DNA of 64,000 nucleotides from CALMEC01 sp963765105 (GCA_963765105.1 CAVXUW010000002.1:372001-436000); one strand, 5' to 3'. Positions 18,200-27,472 are shown, numbered from the stretch's first letter. A program made the numbers and translations. Notes: generated by a model not told the origin, from the sequence alone.

Positions 18200-19123
18200 C
18201 TAGGCGGGAGGTCCTGCGGTGGCGGCCTCGCGGTCCACAACCTGGCGGAGGGCGTCGATGAACGTCGGTGAGGTGTTCGGCATGGGGATGCGGTGGAAGG
18301 ACAGCCCGACCTCCTCGGCCTCTTCGCGCCCGGCGACGTCGATGTCGTAGAGGATCTCGAGATGGTCCGCCAGGAACTGGACCGGTACGAAGATGACGCC
18401 CGAGTGCCCCGCCTCGGCGATGCCGGGGACGAGGTCCTTGAAGTCGGGGTTCAACCAGTCCTCGGGGGCGTGGCCGGCGCTCTGGTAGCCGAACTGCCAC
18501 TGGTCGTCACGCAAACCGACACGATCGGCGACGCGACGAATAGTCTCGTGGAGTTGTTCGAGGTACTTCGGGTCACGCTCGACGACGACCTCGGGAAGGC
18601 TATGTGCGGTGAACACCACCGGTAGGTCCCCCGCGGCGGCGATTGTCTCGGTGACGCGTTCGGCGAGTGAGTCGATCCAGCCGGGAACGTCGTACCACGG
18701 TCCGGCGATCTCGACCGGAATGGTGATCCCCAGCGACTCGATCGCCTCGGAAACCGCGATGTTGTACCCGCCCATGATGAGTGCGGAGTACTGCGGTGCG
18801 AGCACGATGGCCACCACGCGTTCCACTCCGGCGTCAATGAGTGATCGGAGCGCGTCGACAATGCGGGGATCGGTGTGGAGCATTCCGACCTCGACGACAT
18901 ATGCACCCGCGCCGTCGCGCGCGTCGAGCGCCGCTTGCAGCCCCGCGCCCTGAGCGCGGGTGATCTCGATGAGGGGCGATCGACCGATGAGGTCGAAGCG
19001 TCGTTTGAACTCGGCCACGCTCTCCGCGGGCGGCTCACGCTTGTAGACGCTGCGCAGGTAGTCCTCCACGCCCTCGGAGGTCTCGGAGGTGCCGTAAGTC
19101 ATCAGCAGAACGCCGATGCTCAT
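18200..19123 (-). CDS. hemH: Ferrochelatase (probably coproporphyrin ferrochelatase)
   Basis: The enzyme inserts Fe2+ into a porphyrin. The conserved metal-site His lies in FTAHSLPE and the second active-site segment is DHLEILYDID. Length (307) is that of the soluble bacterial type. In Actinomycetota the substrate is usually coproporphyrin III (CpfC), and I infer that here; no HemQ is in the window to support it. Its ATG overlaps the stop of hemE by 4 nt, a two-gene heme operon. Confidence 0.92.
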   Translation of the reverse strand: MSIGVLLMTYGTSETSEGVEDYLRSVYKREPPAESVAEFKRRFDLIGRSPLIEITRAQGAGLQAALDARDGAGAYVVEVGMLHTDPRIVDALRSLIDAGVERVVAIVLAPQYSALIMGGYNIAVSEAIESLGITIPVEIAGPWYDVPGWIDSLAERVTETIAAAGDLPVVFTAHSLPEVVVERDPKYLEQLHETIRRVADRVGLRDDQWQFGYQSAGHAPEDWLNPDFKDLVPGIAEAGHSGVIFVPVQFLADHLEILYDIDVAGREEAEEVGLSFHRIPMPNTSPTFIDALRQVVDREAATAGPPA

Positions 19124-20181
19124 GAGGAGGGCCCGGAGTTCGTGTGGACGTACTCCACCAGTCGCGTAAGAAGGCCCGGGTCGGTGTCGGGAAGCACGCC
19201 ATGGCCGAGGTTGAAAACGTGTCCGGGCCGATTCGCGGCCTCTGCGAGGATGCGGTTGGTGTCGCGCTCAACCGCGTCCCATCCGGCCAACACCATGGTG
19301 GGGTCGAGGTTGCCCTGAATACCCTTGTCCTCGCCGATGCGGCGCCAGGCATCGGCGAGACCCACGCGCCAGTCGACACACACCAGGTCGGAACCGGCGG
19401 ACGCCACGAGCTCGAGCATCCCGCCGGCGCCGGTGCCGAAGTGAATCGTAGGAATGCCCGTGGGGCGGATGGCGTCAAAGATCTGGCGGCTGTAGGGGAG
19501 CACATGCTCGGTGTAGGCCGACGGCCCCAAATCACCCACCCACGAGTCGAAGAGCTGCACCACCTGGGCGCCCGCGTCGATCTGGGCCTTGAGGTAACGG
19601 ATGGTGACCTCGGTGAGCGTCTCCATGAGTTGCGCCCACAATGCAGGCTGGCCGAACATCATCGACTTTGCGCGCCCGCGGTCTTTGCTGGGGCGGCCCT
19701 CCACCATGTACGAGGCCACGGTGTAGGGCGCACCGGCAAAGCCGACCAGTGCAGCCCTGCCGGCCAGCTCGGTGCGCAGCATGCGCAGCGTGGTGAAGAT
19801 TTCCGGTGTGGCCTCTTCGGCCTCCACGATGCGCAGCGCCGTGACCGCGGCGGCGTCGCGGATGGGTTCATGCACGATGGGTCCGACGCCGGGGTCGATG
19901 GAGAACGGCACGTCCATGCCGTAGAGCGGGAGCATGATGTCGGCGTAGAGAACCGCCGCGTCGACACCCATGAGCTCGATGGGCATCAGGGTGACTTGCG
20001 CACACAGGTCCGGGGTGCGGGTCATCTCGAGGATGCCGTACTTCTCGCGCAGCTCGCGGTACTCGGCGAGGCAACGGCCGGCTTGGCGCATGAACCACAC
20101 GGGCGTGCAATCCACCGGCTGCTTGTGGCACGCGGCCAGCATGCGTTCCTCGCCCGTCATCGTGTGTACAGCTGTCGACAT
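19120..20181 (-). CDS. hemE: Uroporphyrinogen decarboxylase
   Basis: HemE decarboxylates the four acetate side chains of uroporphyrinogen III to give coproporphyrinogen III. The signature PVWFMRQAGR is near the N-terminus, and VGFAGAPYTVASYMVEG and DWRVGLADAWRR fit the family. The frame is open to 20379, but ATG 20181 has AAGGAG with a 7-nt spacer and gives 353 residues, the normal length. First gene of hemE-hemH; divergent from the GST gene, so a promoter should lie in 20182-20345. Confidence 0.94.
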   Translation of the reverse strand: MSTAVHTMTGEERMLAACHKQPVDCTPVWFMRQAGRCLAEYRELREKYGILEMTRTPDLCAQVTLMPIELMGVDAAVLYADIMLPLYGMDVPFSIDPGVGPIVHEPIRDAAAVTALRIVEAEEATPEIFTTLRMLRTELAGRAALVGFAGAPYTVASYMVEGRPSKDRGRAKSMMFGQPALWAQLMETLTEVTIRYLKAQIDAGAQVVQLFDSWVGDLGPSAYTEHVLPYSRQIFDAIRPTGIPTIHFGTGAGGMLELVASAGSDLVCVDWRVGLADAWRRIGEDKGIQGNLDPTMVLAGWDAVERDTNRILAEAANRPGHVFNLGHGVLPDTDPGLLTRLVEYVHTNSGPSS

Positions 20182-20345
20182 CCCGCGGCTCCTTGCTTCG
20201 TCGCAGAGAACGTAGCGCAGGTTGCTGGTGACGGGAGTCCCTGCACGCGTGTTGTTCGTCGCTGACGGTCGCGATTCGCGCGGCCGATCGATTCGATTCC
20301 GAACCGGTATTGGCGGGTTGACACTCGATGAGCGAGGCTTGCGCG

Positions 20346-20972
20346 ATGGCTCACGAAATGACGCTCTACGACAACTCAACCTCGTCCAACGCGCTCAAGG
20401 TCCGGTTTCTGCTCGAGGAGCTGGGGATGACCGCGCGACACGTTGAGATCCCGCTCACCGATGAACGGCCCGAGTGGTACCGCGAGATTCAGCCGTTTGG
20501 CACCGTGCCGTGCCTCATTCACGGTCACGTCACGCTGATCGAGTCCAACACAATTTTGCGCTACTTAGCCGACCTTGCCGGCCGGACGGATCTGGCTCCC
20601 CGGGATCCGGCGGCTCGCGCACGCGTCGATCAGCTTCTCGACACGCTGAGCTTGACGATCCGGCCGGTGCTGTGGGAACTGGAGCTTCTGACCGTCAAGA
20701 GCTACTACCTCCCGGACGGGGACACCCCCGACGACGCTCGGGTATCGGCCGCGGCGAGGGACTTGGGCGAGGCGCTGCAGGGGTGGGAGCAGCTCGTCGA
20801 GCCCGGTGGCTACGCCACCGGCGCGTTCACGATCGCCGATATCGCCGCCGCGTCACGAATGTGGGACTTGCCACGACTCCCGATCGACCTCGCGCCGTTT
20901 CCCAAGACGCGACAGATGCTGGACGTCGTTGGGGCGCGTCCGGCGTTTCAGCGCGCGCTCAAAAACGACTGA
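20346..20972 (+). CDS. Glutathione S-transferase-like protein
   Basis: The protein has the GST fold: a thioredoxin-like N-terminal half (MTLYDNSTSSNALKVRFLLEELG, IQPFGTVPCLIHGHVTLIESNTIL with the cis-Pro and the ES pair that binds the gamma-glutamyl group) and an all-helical C-terminal half with FTIADIAAA. The putative catalytic Ser lies in the NSTSSNALK loop. Most actinobacteria lack glutathione, so the thiol cosubstrate may be another one. Start at ATG 20346 is a choice among 20328, 20346 and 20358; none has a strong ribosome site. Confidence 0.83.
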   Translation: MAHEMTLYDNSTSSNALKVRFLLEELGMTARHVEIPLTDERPEWYREIQPFGTVPCLIHGHVTLIESNTILRYLADLAGRTDLAPRDPAARARVDQLLDTLSLTIRPVLWELELLTVKSYYLPDGDTPDDARVSAAARDLGEALQGWEQLVEPGGYATGAFTIADIAAASRMWDLPRLPIDLAPFPKTRQMLDVVGARPAFQRALKND

Positions 20973-21015
20973 CACGGAAGGACGTGCGGGCCGCCGGGGC
21001 CCGCACTCGCCCGAC

Positions 21016-21432
21016 TCAGCCAGGAATGAACTTCCCGAGCTTGTCGAGGATGCCGCCCATCTTGTCGTCGTCGGGCATCTGCCCATCGGGTGTCACTTGG
21101 TTGACGGCTTCAGGGAGTGCCTTCGCGAGGCGCTCACGGACGTCCTCGACGCTGAGGCCCGTTTCCTTGGAGATGCGTTCGAGCTCTTCACGTCCCATTG
21201 CCTGTTCGACTTCGTCGGGCGTGATCTCTTCGTTGGGACCGGTACTCACCCACGAGTCGGCTTTCTTCTCCATACCTGCCCCACGAAACTTGTCGAGCAT
21301 GCCGCCAAGGCCGCCCTTTTTGCGCATCATCCCGATGACGATGCCCAGGAGCGGGCCGCCCATCAGCTTGCCCAGCATTCCTCCGCCGCTGCGCCCCAAA
21401 AACATCCGAAGAAGCGACCCGATAAGACCCAT
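21016..21432 (-). CDS. YidB-like DUF937 family protein
   Basis: A 138-residue protein with a Gly/Met-rich N-terminal part (GGMLGKLMGGPLLGIVIGMM) followed by the YidB-type helical domain (VSTGPNEEITPDEVEQAMG, GLSVEDVRERLAKALPEAVNQVTPDGQMP). The SWVSTGPN and PDGQMP segments are typical of DUF937. Function is unknown. ATG 21432 has GGGAGG 5 nt upstream, which settles the start against a longer open frame reaching 21753. It converges on the GST gene. Confidence 0.85.
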   Translation of the reverse strand: MGLIGSLLRMFLGRSGGGMLGKLMGGPLLGIVIGMMRKKGGLGGMLDKFRGAGMEKKADSWVSTGPNEEITPDEVEQAMGREELERISKETGLSVEDVRERLAKALPEAVNQVTPDGQMPDDDKMGGILDKLGKFIPG

Positions 21433-21727
21433 TACGACCTCCCAGTTAACGTAGCGGGAGAACGCTACCAGCCGCGATGCCCGCACGATCACTGGGAGCG
21501 CCCCCTGTCGAGCCGATGACCTTCCTCCAGTAGTGGGCCCGACGAACATCGTCACGGCCACTGTTCGCATCACCACACCGGTCACGACACTGCCAGGGGC
21601 TCGAGCCACATTCTCTCCACTCCCGTCACGGGAGGGTAACCGTCCCACGGTGCGTCCCCCGGATTCCGAAGTGAATGGGGTCATGGAAACGGACGCAGTC
21701 GGGCTGACCGCGGGTACGATTGAGATC

Positions 21728-22624
21728 ATGGGTCTCGAGCGAACGCTGGTCACACTCCACGCACTCGACGGCCAGAGCCATGACGCGTTGTTTCATCACG
21801 ACGACTCCGCAAGCCGTGGGAGGGAGCGGCGGACCGGCCGGCGTACCGCGCAGATCCACGTGCACGGCATCATGGGCAACTTCCTGGTCGGGACGCTCAG
21901 GTTCCTTCCCGCGCCGTACGCGCGGGTGGGCGTGCCGATGCTCGTCGCCGAGACTCGCATGGGCAACGTTGGGCAGCTGTTCGGCGACGCGATCCCGGAG
22001 GACGCCCTCAGCGACCTGGACGCAGCCGTCGCGTGGCTCCTCGACGAAGGGTACGACCAGTTGATCCTGAGCGGCTACTCGAGCGGAGCGACGATGGCGG
22101 TGCGTTTCGCGGCGACCCGCGACCTTCCGCACTTGCGCGGCCTGGTCCTGTACGGGGCGCCCTGGGGCCTGCCGCAAGCCGCCGAGCAGCGATGCGCGCG
22201 GTGGCAGTCCGACCCGCCATACGACGAGGTTGGCGCAACGGTGCGCCGCCAGGTCGCCGGCGACCCCAACGCGCGGCTCCCGGACCGCCTGTTCACGATC
22301 GCCAGCAGTCGAGGCCCGACCCGGCAGCCGAAGGACAGCGAGGTCTACACGTGGCGCACCTGGTGGCACACGCGGGGGCCGAACGCCACGTCAGCGATGA
22401 CGTTCCGACAGATCCCCGATGTCCGCGTACCGATCCTCCTCGTTCAGGGGACGGCCGATACGGTTGTCACCCCGAACGAGGCGGAGCGTCTCGCCGCGGT
22501 CGCCCGCGCCGGTGGCAACGACAACGTCGAGGTCGCCGCTATCGCGGGTGCCGATCACTTCTTTGACGGGTGCGAAGTGCACGTCATCCATGCCGTCACC
22601 CGGTGGCTCGATCGGTGGGCGTGA
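21728..22624 (+). CDS. Alpha/beta hydrolase (first of a tandem pair)
   Basis: An alpha/beta hydrolase of unknown substrate. The nucleophile elbow is SGYSSGATMAV (Ser in GYSSG), the oxyanion strand is IHVHGIMGNF, an Asp candidate is in LLVQGTADTVV, and the His is in GADHFFDG. Start at ATG 21728 is preceded by GAG 3 nt away; ATG 21683 in frame is an alternative. The stop overlaps the GTG of the next gene by 4 nt, and the two proteins share layout and the TW-TWW-RGP segment before the cap, so this is a duplicated operon. Confidence 0.82.
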   Translation: MGLERTLVTLHALDGQSHDALFHHDDSASRGRERRTGRRTAQIHVHGIMGNFLVGTLRFLPAPYARVGVPMLVAETRMGNVGQLFGDAIPEDALSDLDAAVAWLLDEGYDQLILSGYSSGATMAVRFAATRDLPHLRGLVLYGAPWGLPQAAEQRCARWQSDPPYDEVGATVRRQVAGDPNARLPDRLFTIASSRGPTRQPKDSEVYTWRTWWHTRGPNATSAMTFRQIPDVRVPILLVQGTADTVVTPNEAERLAAVARAGGNDNVEVAAIAGADHFFDGCEVHVIHAVTRWLDRWA

Positions 22625-23613
22625 CACCCCAGCACGGGCTGCGGCGGCGCCTGGACGTGCACGAGGAGCGCCCGCTGCGACTCCACCCGGTGACCGCCGA
22701 CACCGACGACGGGTACACCTGGGACGGCCTCGCACTCGTCCCGCGTGGTGGCGACCCCGAGCGTCGCCGTCTCGCGGTGATCGTCGTGCACGGATCCGTC
22801 GGCAACTACATCAGCGGGGTCCCGCGTCGCGTCGCGCAGGGGCTTGCCGAGGCGGGTTTCACCGTCGTCTCTGTCAACACCCGCATGGCCAACTACGGCG
22901 TCTTCTTCGGCGGCGGCCTGATGCACCGCACCCCGTTCGATCTGGACGCATGGATCGCGCTCGTGCGCCGGATGGGACACGAGCGGATCGTCCTTCTCGG
23001 GTACAGCTTGGGTGCGACGATGGTCACCCACTACCAGGGCCTGCGCCGCCGCCCGCATGTGGTCGGGCTCTGCACCCTCGCGCATCCACTGTCCTTACCG
23101 GGATCGCTGCGTCGACGATGGGAGCGCTTCGGCGCCGCGCCGGACTACGCGACTGTCGCGGCGCGGGCCTGCGACATGCTGGGCGACGATCCCGACGACG
23201 ATGGGTGCGACGACGAAATCTTCATCGTCGAGCGGGCCTCCGGGCCGACCGATGCGCCCACCCATGCCGAGATCTGGACCTACCGCACCTGGTGGTTCTC
23301 ACGGGGACCGCAGGCAACTCACGCCGTCTCCGCTGAGAGAATCGCCGGCGTGGGCGTGCCGGTCGCACTCATCCAAGCCGGTGACGACATGATCGTCCCG
23401 CGACGGGACGGCGAGGAGCTTGGCGCAATCGCACGCGCCGCAGGCGTTCCGGACGTCCACCACGAGAGCGTCCCATACGCGAACCACGTGTTCAGCGGCC
23501 GGGAACACGTTGCCGTCGAGCGGTGTGTGGCGTGGCTCGACCGGGTCATTCTCGATCGCGGCACCACCGGCACCCCGCGGTCGACGGGGCCACGGTCGAA
23601 TGCGCGGCCATGA
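22621..23613 (+). CDS. Alpha/beta hydrolase (second of a tandem pair)
   Basis: Paralogue of the upstream gene. It has IVVHGSVGNYISG at the oxyanion site, LLGYSLGATMVTHY at the nucleophile elbow (Ser in GYSLG), IQAGDDMIVPRRDG as the Asp strand and YANHVFSGREH with the catalytic His. Both members carry a YRTWWFSRGPQAT or equivalent segment. Start is GTG 22621 inside the stop of the first gene. The C-terminal 20 residues (Arg/Thr/Pro-rich) are probably disordered. Substrate unknown. Confidence 0.82.
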   Translation: MTPQHGLRRRLDVHEERPLRLHPVTADTDDGYTWDGLALVPRGGDPERRRLAVIVVHGSVGNYISGVPRRVAQGLAEAGFTVVSVNTRMANYGVFFGGGLMHRTPFDLDAWIALVRRMGHERIVLLGYSLGATMVTHYQGLRRRPHVVGLCTLAHPLSLPGSLRRRWERFGAAPDYATVAARACDMLGDDPDDDGCDDEIFIVERASGPTDAPTHAEIWTYRTWWFSRGPQATHAVSAERIAGVGVPVALIQAGDDMIVPRRDGEELGAIARAAGVPDVHHESVPYANHVFSGREHVAVERCVAWLDRVILDRGTTGTPRSTGPRSNARP

Positions 23614-23699
23614 ACGCGGCATGAACCGCTCACGGTCGTACCCATCGCAGGAGGGCGACAGGCTACCTTCACGCCACGTCTCGGCCTGAGGAAACCAGT

Positions 23700-24075
23700 G
23701 TCAGCCGGTGACGCGAACGTCCCTCGTGATCGTGCGAGTGCCGCGTGGACAGTCGAGTGCGGCGCCTCGACCCTCGTGGTGATCAACCGTGGTCCTCGCC
23801 CGGTGGATTCGCGTGCGTAGAGAATCTTCGCCTCGAGTGCCGCGGCTGTCGTGTTCGGTGAGTGGTGCGGAGGCGATTGGCGATCGTGAAGGCACGCCCA
23901 ACTTTGGCGGTCGCTGCAGCTAGCCGCACGCCACCTTGTGGTCCATCCCCATGCTGTGGTCTTCGATGCGCCTCTGCGGCGCGCGGCCAGCTACAGCGAC
24001 AAACACCATCGATGACGAGGCTGACCAGACGTCGTCTGCCAAGCGGCGTGAGCTTCGCGTAACTGTGTTGCATTG
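23700..24075 (-). pseudogene. Remnant of an IS481-family transposase
   Basis: Pieces of the N-terminal helix-turn-helix region of an IS481-type transposase can be read on the minus strand in changing frames. From about 24066: QHSYAKLTPLGRRRLVSLVI. After frameshifts and a TAG: LHDRQSPPHHSPNTTAAALE and then TTRVEAPHSTVHAALARS. These line up with the family's LTPxGRRxLVxRV, DRSSRPHxSPxRT and GxPxSTVxxVLxR segments. No catalytic DDE domain remains and I found no terminal repeats. It fills the otherwise empty gap between the hydrolases and the secreted protein. Confidence 0.65.
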
Positions 24076-24169
24076 GGCCCTCCGAGAGGTCGTGAGCTTC
24101 GAGAACCCACAGCCTCTCGGAGACCCAACCCTCCCACCTGCCCATTCGGAACGTCTACGGGCACGTCAG

Positions 24170-26065
24170 CTAGCCGGGAAGTCGGTACGCCCACGCGGGG
24201 TCGTCCTGCGCGCCACCAGCTGGGCGTTGTAGTGAACGAATCAGTGTGACGAGATCGCCGGGGTTGGTCACGTGCGCTGGCGTCATCACGTTGGTTGAGA
24301 ACGCGATCACACGGCCGGCCCCGACGATGCGTGTGACGGCGACCGGCGCGCCGGTGTTCGCGCGCAACAGAACGCGGCTCTCGCTGGGAACGGTCGAGAA
24401 GGCGCGCGTTGTGCCGGTCGGCGTCGGAATGACGAGGGGCGACTGAGGGAGGTCGCTCCCCAGGGATCCGGGGTAGGCGAGGAGTTGTGCACTGTCCAGC
24501 AGTGGTCCCGGTTCCGCACCGATGAGCTGAGACCGAATGTCGTCGAGGCTGCTTCCATCCGGTGTACGGCGAAAGCTCTCCGGGTCGGTCGCCACGAGGG
24601 TGCCTCCCGCGCGGACCCAGGACAGAATGCGTTCGGCAAACGGGCGATCCAGGGTGTCCCCACGGGGCAGCCACACGATGCGAGCGCGTGTGAGCCGATC
24701 CGGCTCGGCTACGAGGCGTGTGTCAGCGTCGAACGTAAAGGCGCCGTGCCCCAACTCTCCCAGCAGTGCATATGTGGAGTACAGGGAGTCGCCTGAGGTG
24801 CGGTAGCGAAGCTCACCACGGACCTGGGGCTGGACCTGCCCCTCACTGGCGGTGGCGTAGACAACCACCGACGAGGGATCGACAGGGGGCGCCGGGAGGT
24901 TGCTGCCGCGCAGGCGCCGGGCGATGTCGAGCATGCGCGTGTAGAACGGGCGGCTGCGGAAGCGGGGGTTGTGCTGTGCGTAGAACGAGACGTCGGTCGC
25001 GCCGGCACGCAGGGCCTGGGCCGTCCAGGCTTCAAGGTCGGCGACGTTCGGAGTGTGGCCCGCGTAGGGGAAGGCCTCCACGATGATGCGGACGCGCTTT
25101 CCCGTGAGGTCGGAGAGGAACTTCGCTCCGAATCCGTGGTTGTAGCGGCCGCGTCCCGGTTTCGCGCGTTCGAGGAGACTGGCGTACGGGTCGGCTTCGA
25201 CGATGTCCGCGAAACGGGAGAGGCGCGTGTAGTCCCAGGGCATGAAACCGTCGAGGAACATGTAGTCGTTGGGGATGACGGTGGCGTCGGGGTCGAGCGA
25301 GCGGATGAGTGTGGCTTGTCGTTCCTTCATGGTGAAGAAGCGGTCGCCGGCGTACCGCGAGTAGGCGAGCCAACGCAGTCCTTCGGTCACCGACGTCGAG
25401 GTGGGGGCGCCCGCGACTGGTGGATCCCAACCGTAGGTGGCGCGAACCCGTTCGCGCAGGCGGCGCGCAAACGGTGAGACTGCGGCGGGGCCGCGGGGCA
25501 ATACGGCGATGGGTTCGTCCGAGCCGGTGTAGGCGTGCACGTATGGCAGCCGGGCGTAGCGAGGGACCAGGCGACGGATCTCCGCAATGGCGGCGCGCTC
25601 GTAGCCAGGGTCGACGAGCGACAGGCGCCGCGTGGGCGCCGTGGTTGCCGGGTTTGACACAACGGCCCATCGCCGGGTGAGCGCATTCGTGGCCGCTCGC
25701 GCCTCCAGGTTCACGTCCCACGACAACCCGGTGGCGCGGTACTCGCGTGCGAGCACCGACGGGCGTCGCCAGGCAACCGGATCCTTCGGGTGGACAGGGA
25801 GGTCGAACGGAAGCGCGTTGTAACCCGAAAACCACATCCCGTTCTCACCAGCCCGACGCATCAACCCGTTGACCACCTCGTACCAGCGTGTGGGCCGGAT
25901 GACGGGTGCCTTTTTCTCAGTCCAGCCGGGAAGACGCTTCTGTGTCAGCTCATGCGACCAGTCGAAGACGTGGCCCATCGGGCGATCCGGGCCGGCGGCG
26001 AACGCTGGGGATGCGGCGAATACTGCGACGCCCAGGGTCAGGGCAGGGAGGGCGACGTAGGGCAC
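24170..26065 (-). CDS. Large secreted glycosidase-like protein (paralogue 1)
   Basis: A 631-residue exported protein (signal peptide ends ASPAFAAG, about residue 24). I do not know the exact family. The first 390 residues look like a TIM-barrel glycoside hydrolase: HAYTGSDEPIAV (Asp183-Glu184), MPWDYTRLSRFADIVEADPY, YNHGFGAKFLSDLTGKRVR and IIVEAFPYAGH (Glu330). The C-terminal part, with LDRPFAERILSWVRAGGTLV, resembles the glutaminase-fold trimerisation domain of GH42 beta-galactosidases. A paralogue lies at 41794-43761. Glu184 and Glu330 are the best acid/base and nucleophile guesses, by analogy with clan GH-A only. Confidence 0.72.
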   Translation of the reverse strand: MPYVALPALTLGVAVFAASPAFAAGPDRPMGHVFDWSHELTQKRLPGWTEKKAPVIRPTRWYEVVNGLMRRAGENGMWFSGYNALPFDLPVHPKDPVAWRRPSVLAREYRATGLSWDVNLEARAATNALTRRWAVVSNPATTAPTRRLSLVDPGYERAAIAEIRRLVPRYARLPYVHAYTGSDEPIAVLPRGPAAVSPFARRLRERVRATYGWDPPVAGAPTSTSVTEGLRWLAYSRYAGDRFFTMKERQATLIRSLDPDATVIPNDYMFLDGFMPWDYTRLSRFADIVEADPYASLLERAKPGRGRYNHGFGAKFLSDLTGKRVRIIVEAFPYAGHTPNVADLEAWTAQALRAGATDVSFYAQHNPRFRSRPFYTRMLDIARRLRGSNLPAPPVDPSSVVVYATASEGQVQPQVRGELRYRTSGDSLYSTYALLGELGHGAFTFDADTRLVAEPDRLTRARIVWLPRGDTLDRPFAERILSWVRAGGTLVATDPESFRRTPDGSSLDDIRSQLIGAEPGPLLDSAQLLAYPGSLGSDLPQSPLVIPTPTGTTRAFSTVPSESRVLLRANTGAPVAVTRIVGAGRVIAFSTNVMTPAHVTNPGDLVTLIRSLQRPAGGAQDDPAWAYRLPG

Positions 26066-26229
26066 CGGGCAATGGTCTCACGGGGCGAGCCATCGGAAGC
26101 AAACTGCTGTTTCTCGGGGTGAGGGACCGCGCCCGAAAAATCGAAAGGCGCTCGTCGCGGGCGGCTAAGTAACCCCCATCGTCAAAGCGTCACTAGACGA
26201 CAGCCTCTTCAGATGGACTGATCCACACT

Positions 26230-26251
26230 ATGGTGTATCATAGTGTATATG
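26230..26251. promoter_or_regulatory. Probable VapB operator / promoter region
   Basis: Directly before the antitoxin ATG is an AT-rich stretch with a 10-bp direct repeat (ATGGTGTATC, ATAGTGTATA) that continues into GACAC, giving GTGTA...TGACAC symmetry. VapB antitoxins with an N-terminal ribbon-helix-helix bind such sites to autoregulate. The spacing of one helical turn fits a dimer of dimers. The AT content stands out against the surrounding GC-rich DNA. No binding is proved. Confidence 0.45.
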
Positions 26252-26455
26252 ACACGAACCAATATCGAGCTCGACGACATATTGCTCGACGAAGTCATGC
26301 GTCGATACGCACTTCCAACGAAGCGTGCGGCAGTGGACTACGCCCTGCGACGACTCGTCGCAGATGCCATGAGTCGCGAGGAAGCCTTCGCAATGGAAGG
26401 TTCTGGCTGGGAAGGCGATCTCGACGAAGCCCGGCGTGCCGCGCCGCACGTGTGA
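26249..26455 (+). CDS. vapB: VapB-type antitoxin
   Basis: A 68-residue antitoxin. The N-terminal part (MTRTNIELDDILLDEVMRRY followed by PTKRAAVDYALRRLV) is the ribbon-helix-helix domain of VapB, with the basic N-terminal strand, and the C-terminal part (GSGWEGDLDEARR) matches the tail that blocks the VapC active site; GxGWxGDLdxmR is common there. ATG 26249 is preferred over GTG 26243. One base separates its stop from the GTG of vapC. It probably represses its own operon via the repeat just upstream. Confidence 0.88.
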   Translation: MTRTNIELDDILLDEVMRRYALPTKRAAVDYALRRLVADAMSREEAFAMEGSGWEGDLDEARRAAPHV

Positions 26456-26456
26456 C

Positions 26457-26870
26457 GTGACCCTCGTCGACAGCTCGGCGTGGATCGAATACCTCCGCGC
26501 GACGGGAAGCGGCGTTCACCACGCCGTGCGCGAACTGCTCCGCTCGGACGCCTCCCTTGCGACAACGGATGTCATCGTTATGGAGGTCCTCGCCGGTGGC
26601 CGCGACGACGCACATGTCACGCAACTTCGGCGTCTGCTTGCGCGGTGTGACTTTCTCCCGGTGCTCGGCCTCGCCGACTACGAAGACGCCGCAGCGATTT
26701 TTCGCTCGTGTCGGCGCGCCGGGGTCACTGTGCGCTCACTGACGGACTGCGTGATCGCGGCCGTCGCGATTCGGAACGATCACGAACTGCTCTGCGTCGA
26801 CCGTGACTTTGCCGCGATCGCGCGCAACACGGAACTCCGACTTGTCGTATCTGGGCCAATTTCGTCGTAG
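26457..26870 (+). CDS. vapC: VapC toxin, PIN-domain ribonuclease
   Basis: VapC toxins are Mg2+-dependent RNases that cut tRNA or rRNA. All four acidic residues of the PIN site are present: Asp in TLVDSSAWIEYL, Glu in VIVMEVLAGG, Asp in SLTDCVIAAVA and Asp in LLCVDRDFAAIA. Length is 137 residues from GTG 26457. The pair with vapB appears intact, in contrast to the broken pair at 44.2-44.9 kb. Confidence 0.9.
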   Translation: MTLVDSSAWIEYLRATGSGVHHAVRELLRSDASLATTDVIVMEVLAGGRDDAHVTQLRRLLARCDFLPVLGLADYEDAAAIFRSCRRAGVTVRSLTDCVIAAVAIRNDHELLCVDRDFAAIARNTELRLVVSGPISS

Positions 26871-26947
26871 GGGGTATGGATCAAGGCATCACCGGGAAAA
26901 CAACCAGAGCGTCTGTGCGGATAGCTGCCCGTCGACTGTGAGACGGT

Positions 26948-27112
26948 ATGGATAGTGCGCTGATCGCCGGGCTGAGCGCGCTCGGTGGTTCGCTTGTCGG
27001 CGGGCGTGGAGCGACTGCCGGGACGTAGTGGTTCGACCTTCGGCGAGAGAAGCGAGATGGCAAGGCAGCAGGCCGGGTCATCTATCGGAGTTGATGTATA
27101 GCGGCCAAGCAC
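26948..27112 (+). pseudogene. Decayed fragment of a small membrane-anchored hypothetical protein
   Basis: From ATG 26948 the frame reads MDSALIAGLSALGGSLVGG, then a TAG at 27026, WFDLRREKRDGKAAGRVIY, then a shift of frame to ELMYSGQALSTFRTSD. This order (hydrophobic N-terminal helix, basic RREKR segment, amphipathic helix) is seen in a common class of hypothetical proteins, so it looks like a broken relative. The region from here to the tRNA terminator (about 360 nt) shows no other convincing gene; the open frame to 27474 lacks family likeness. Confidence 0.35.
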
Positions 27113-27472
27113 TCTCGACGTTCCGCACGAGCGACGGCCATTGCTCTCGGAGCCGTCGAACGCAGCGTGATTGGCCTACGGTTCTTTCCTCCCCCGAATC
27201 CTCGATGAGGAAAGTGGACCGAGCGCGCCTCCGGCTACTCGATCATGGGCTACTGGAGAGGGCTTTCTCACGAAGGGACTGCAGCGCACGTTCTCGACGA
27301 AACGGCCAAGGACACCGTGAGGCAATGATCGTCCTGTGCCGGTTTGTCGGCGTGGCTCCGGATGAGCTGCGACGCCGTTTCGCAGTCGCCGAAGCCGGCC
27401 ACGAGGAACCTCCGAACCTTCTCGTCTCGGGAGCGGTTGCGCTCTTACTCGGTACTCGGGCATTGTCGAGAT

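Noticed and set aside
19144..20265. 373-codon plus-strand frame opposite hemE
   Set aside because: Antisense shadow of a well-conserved gene; no ribosome site or domain.
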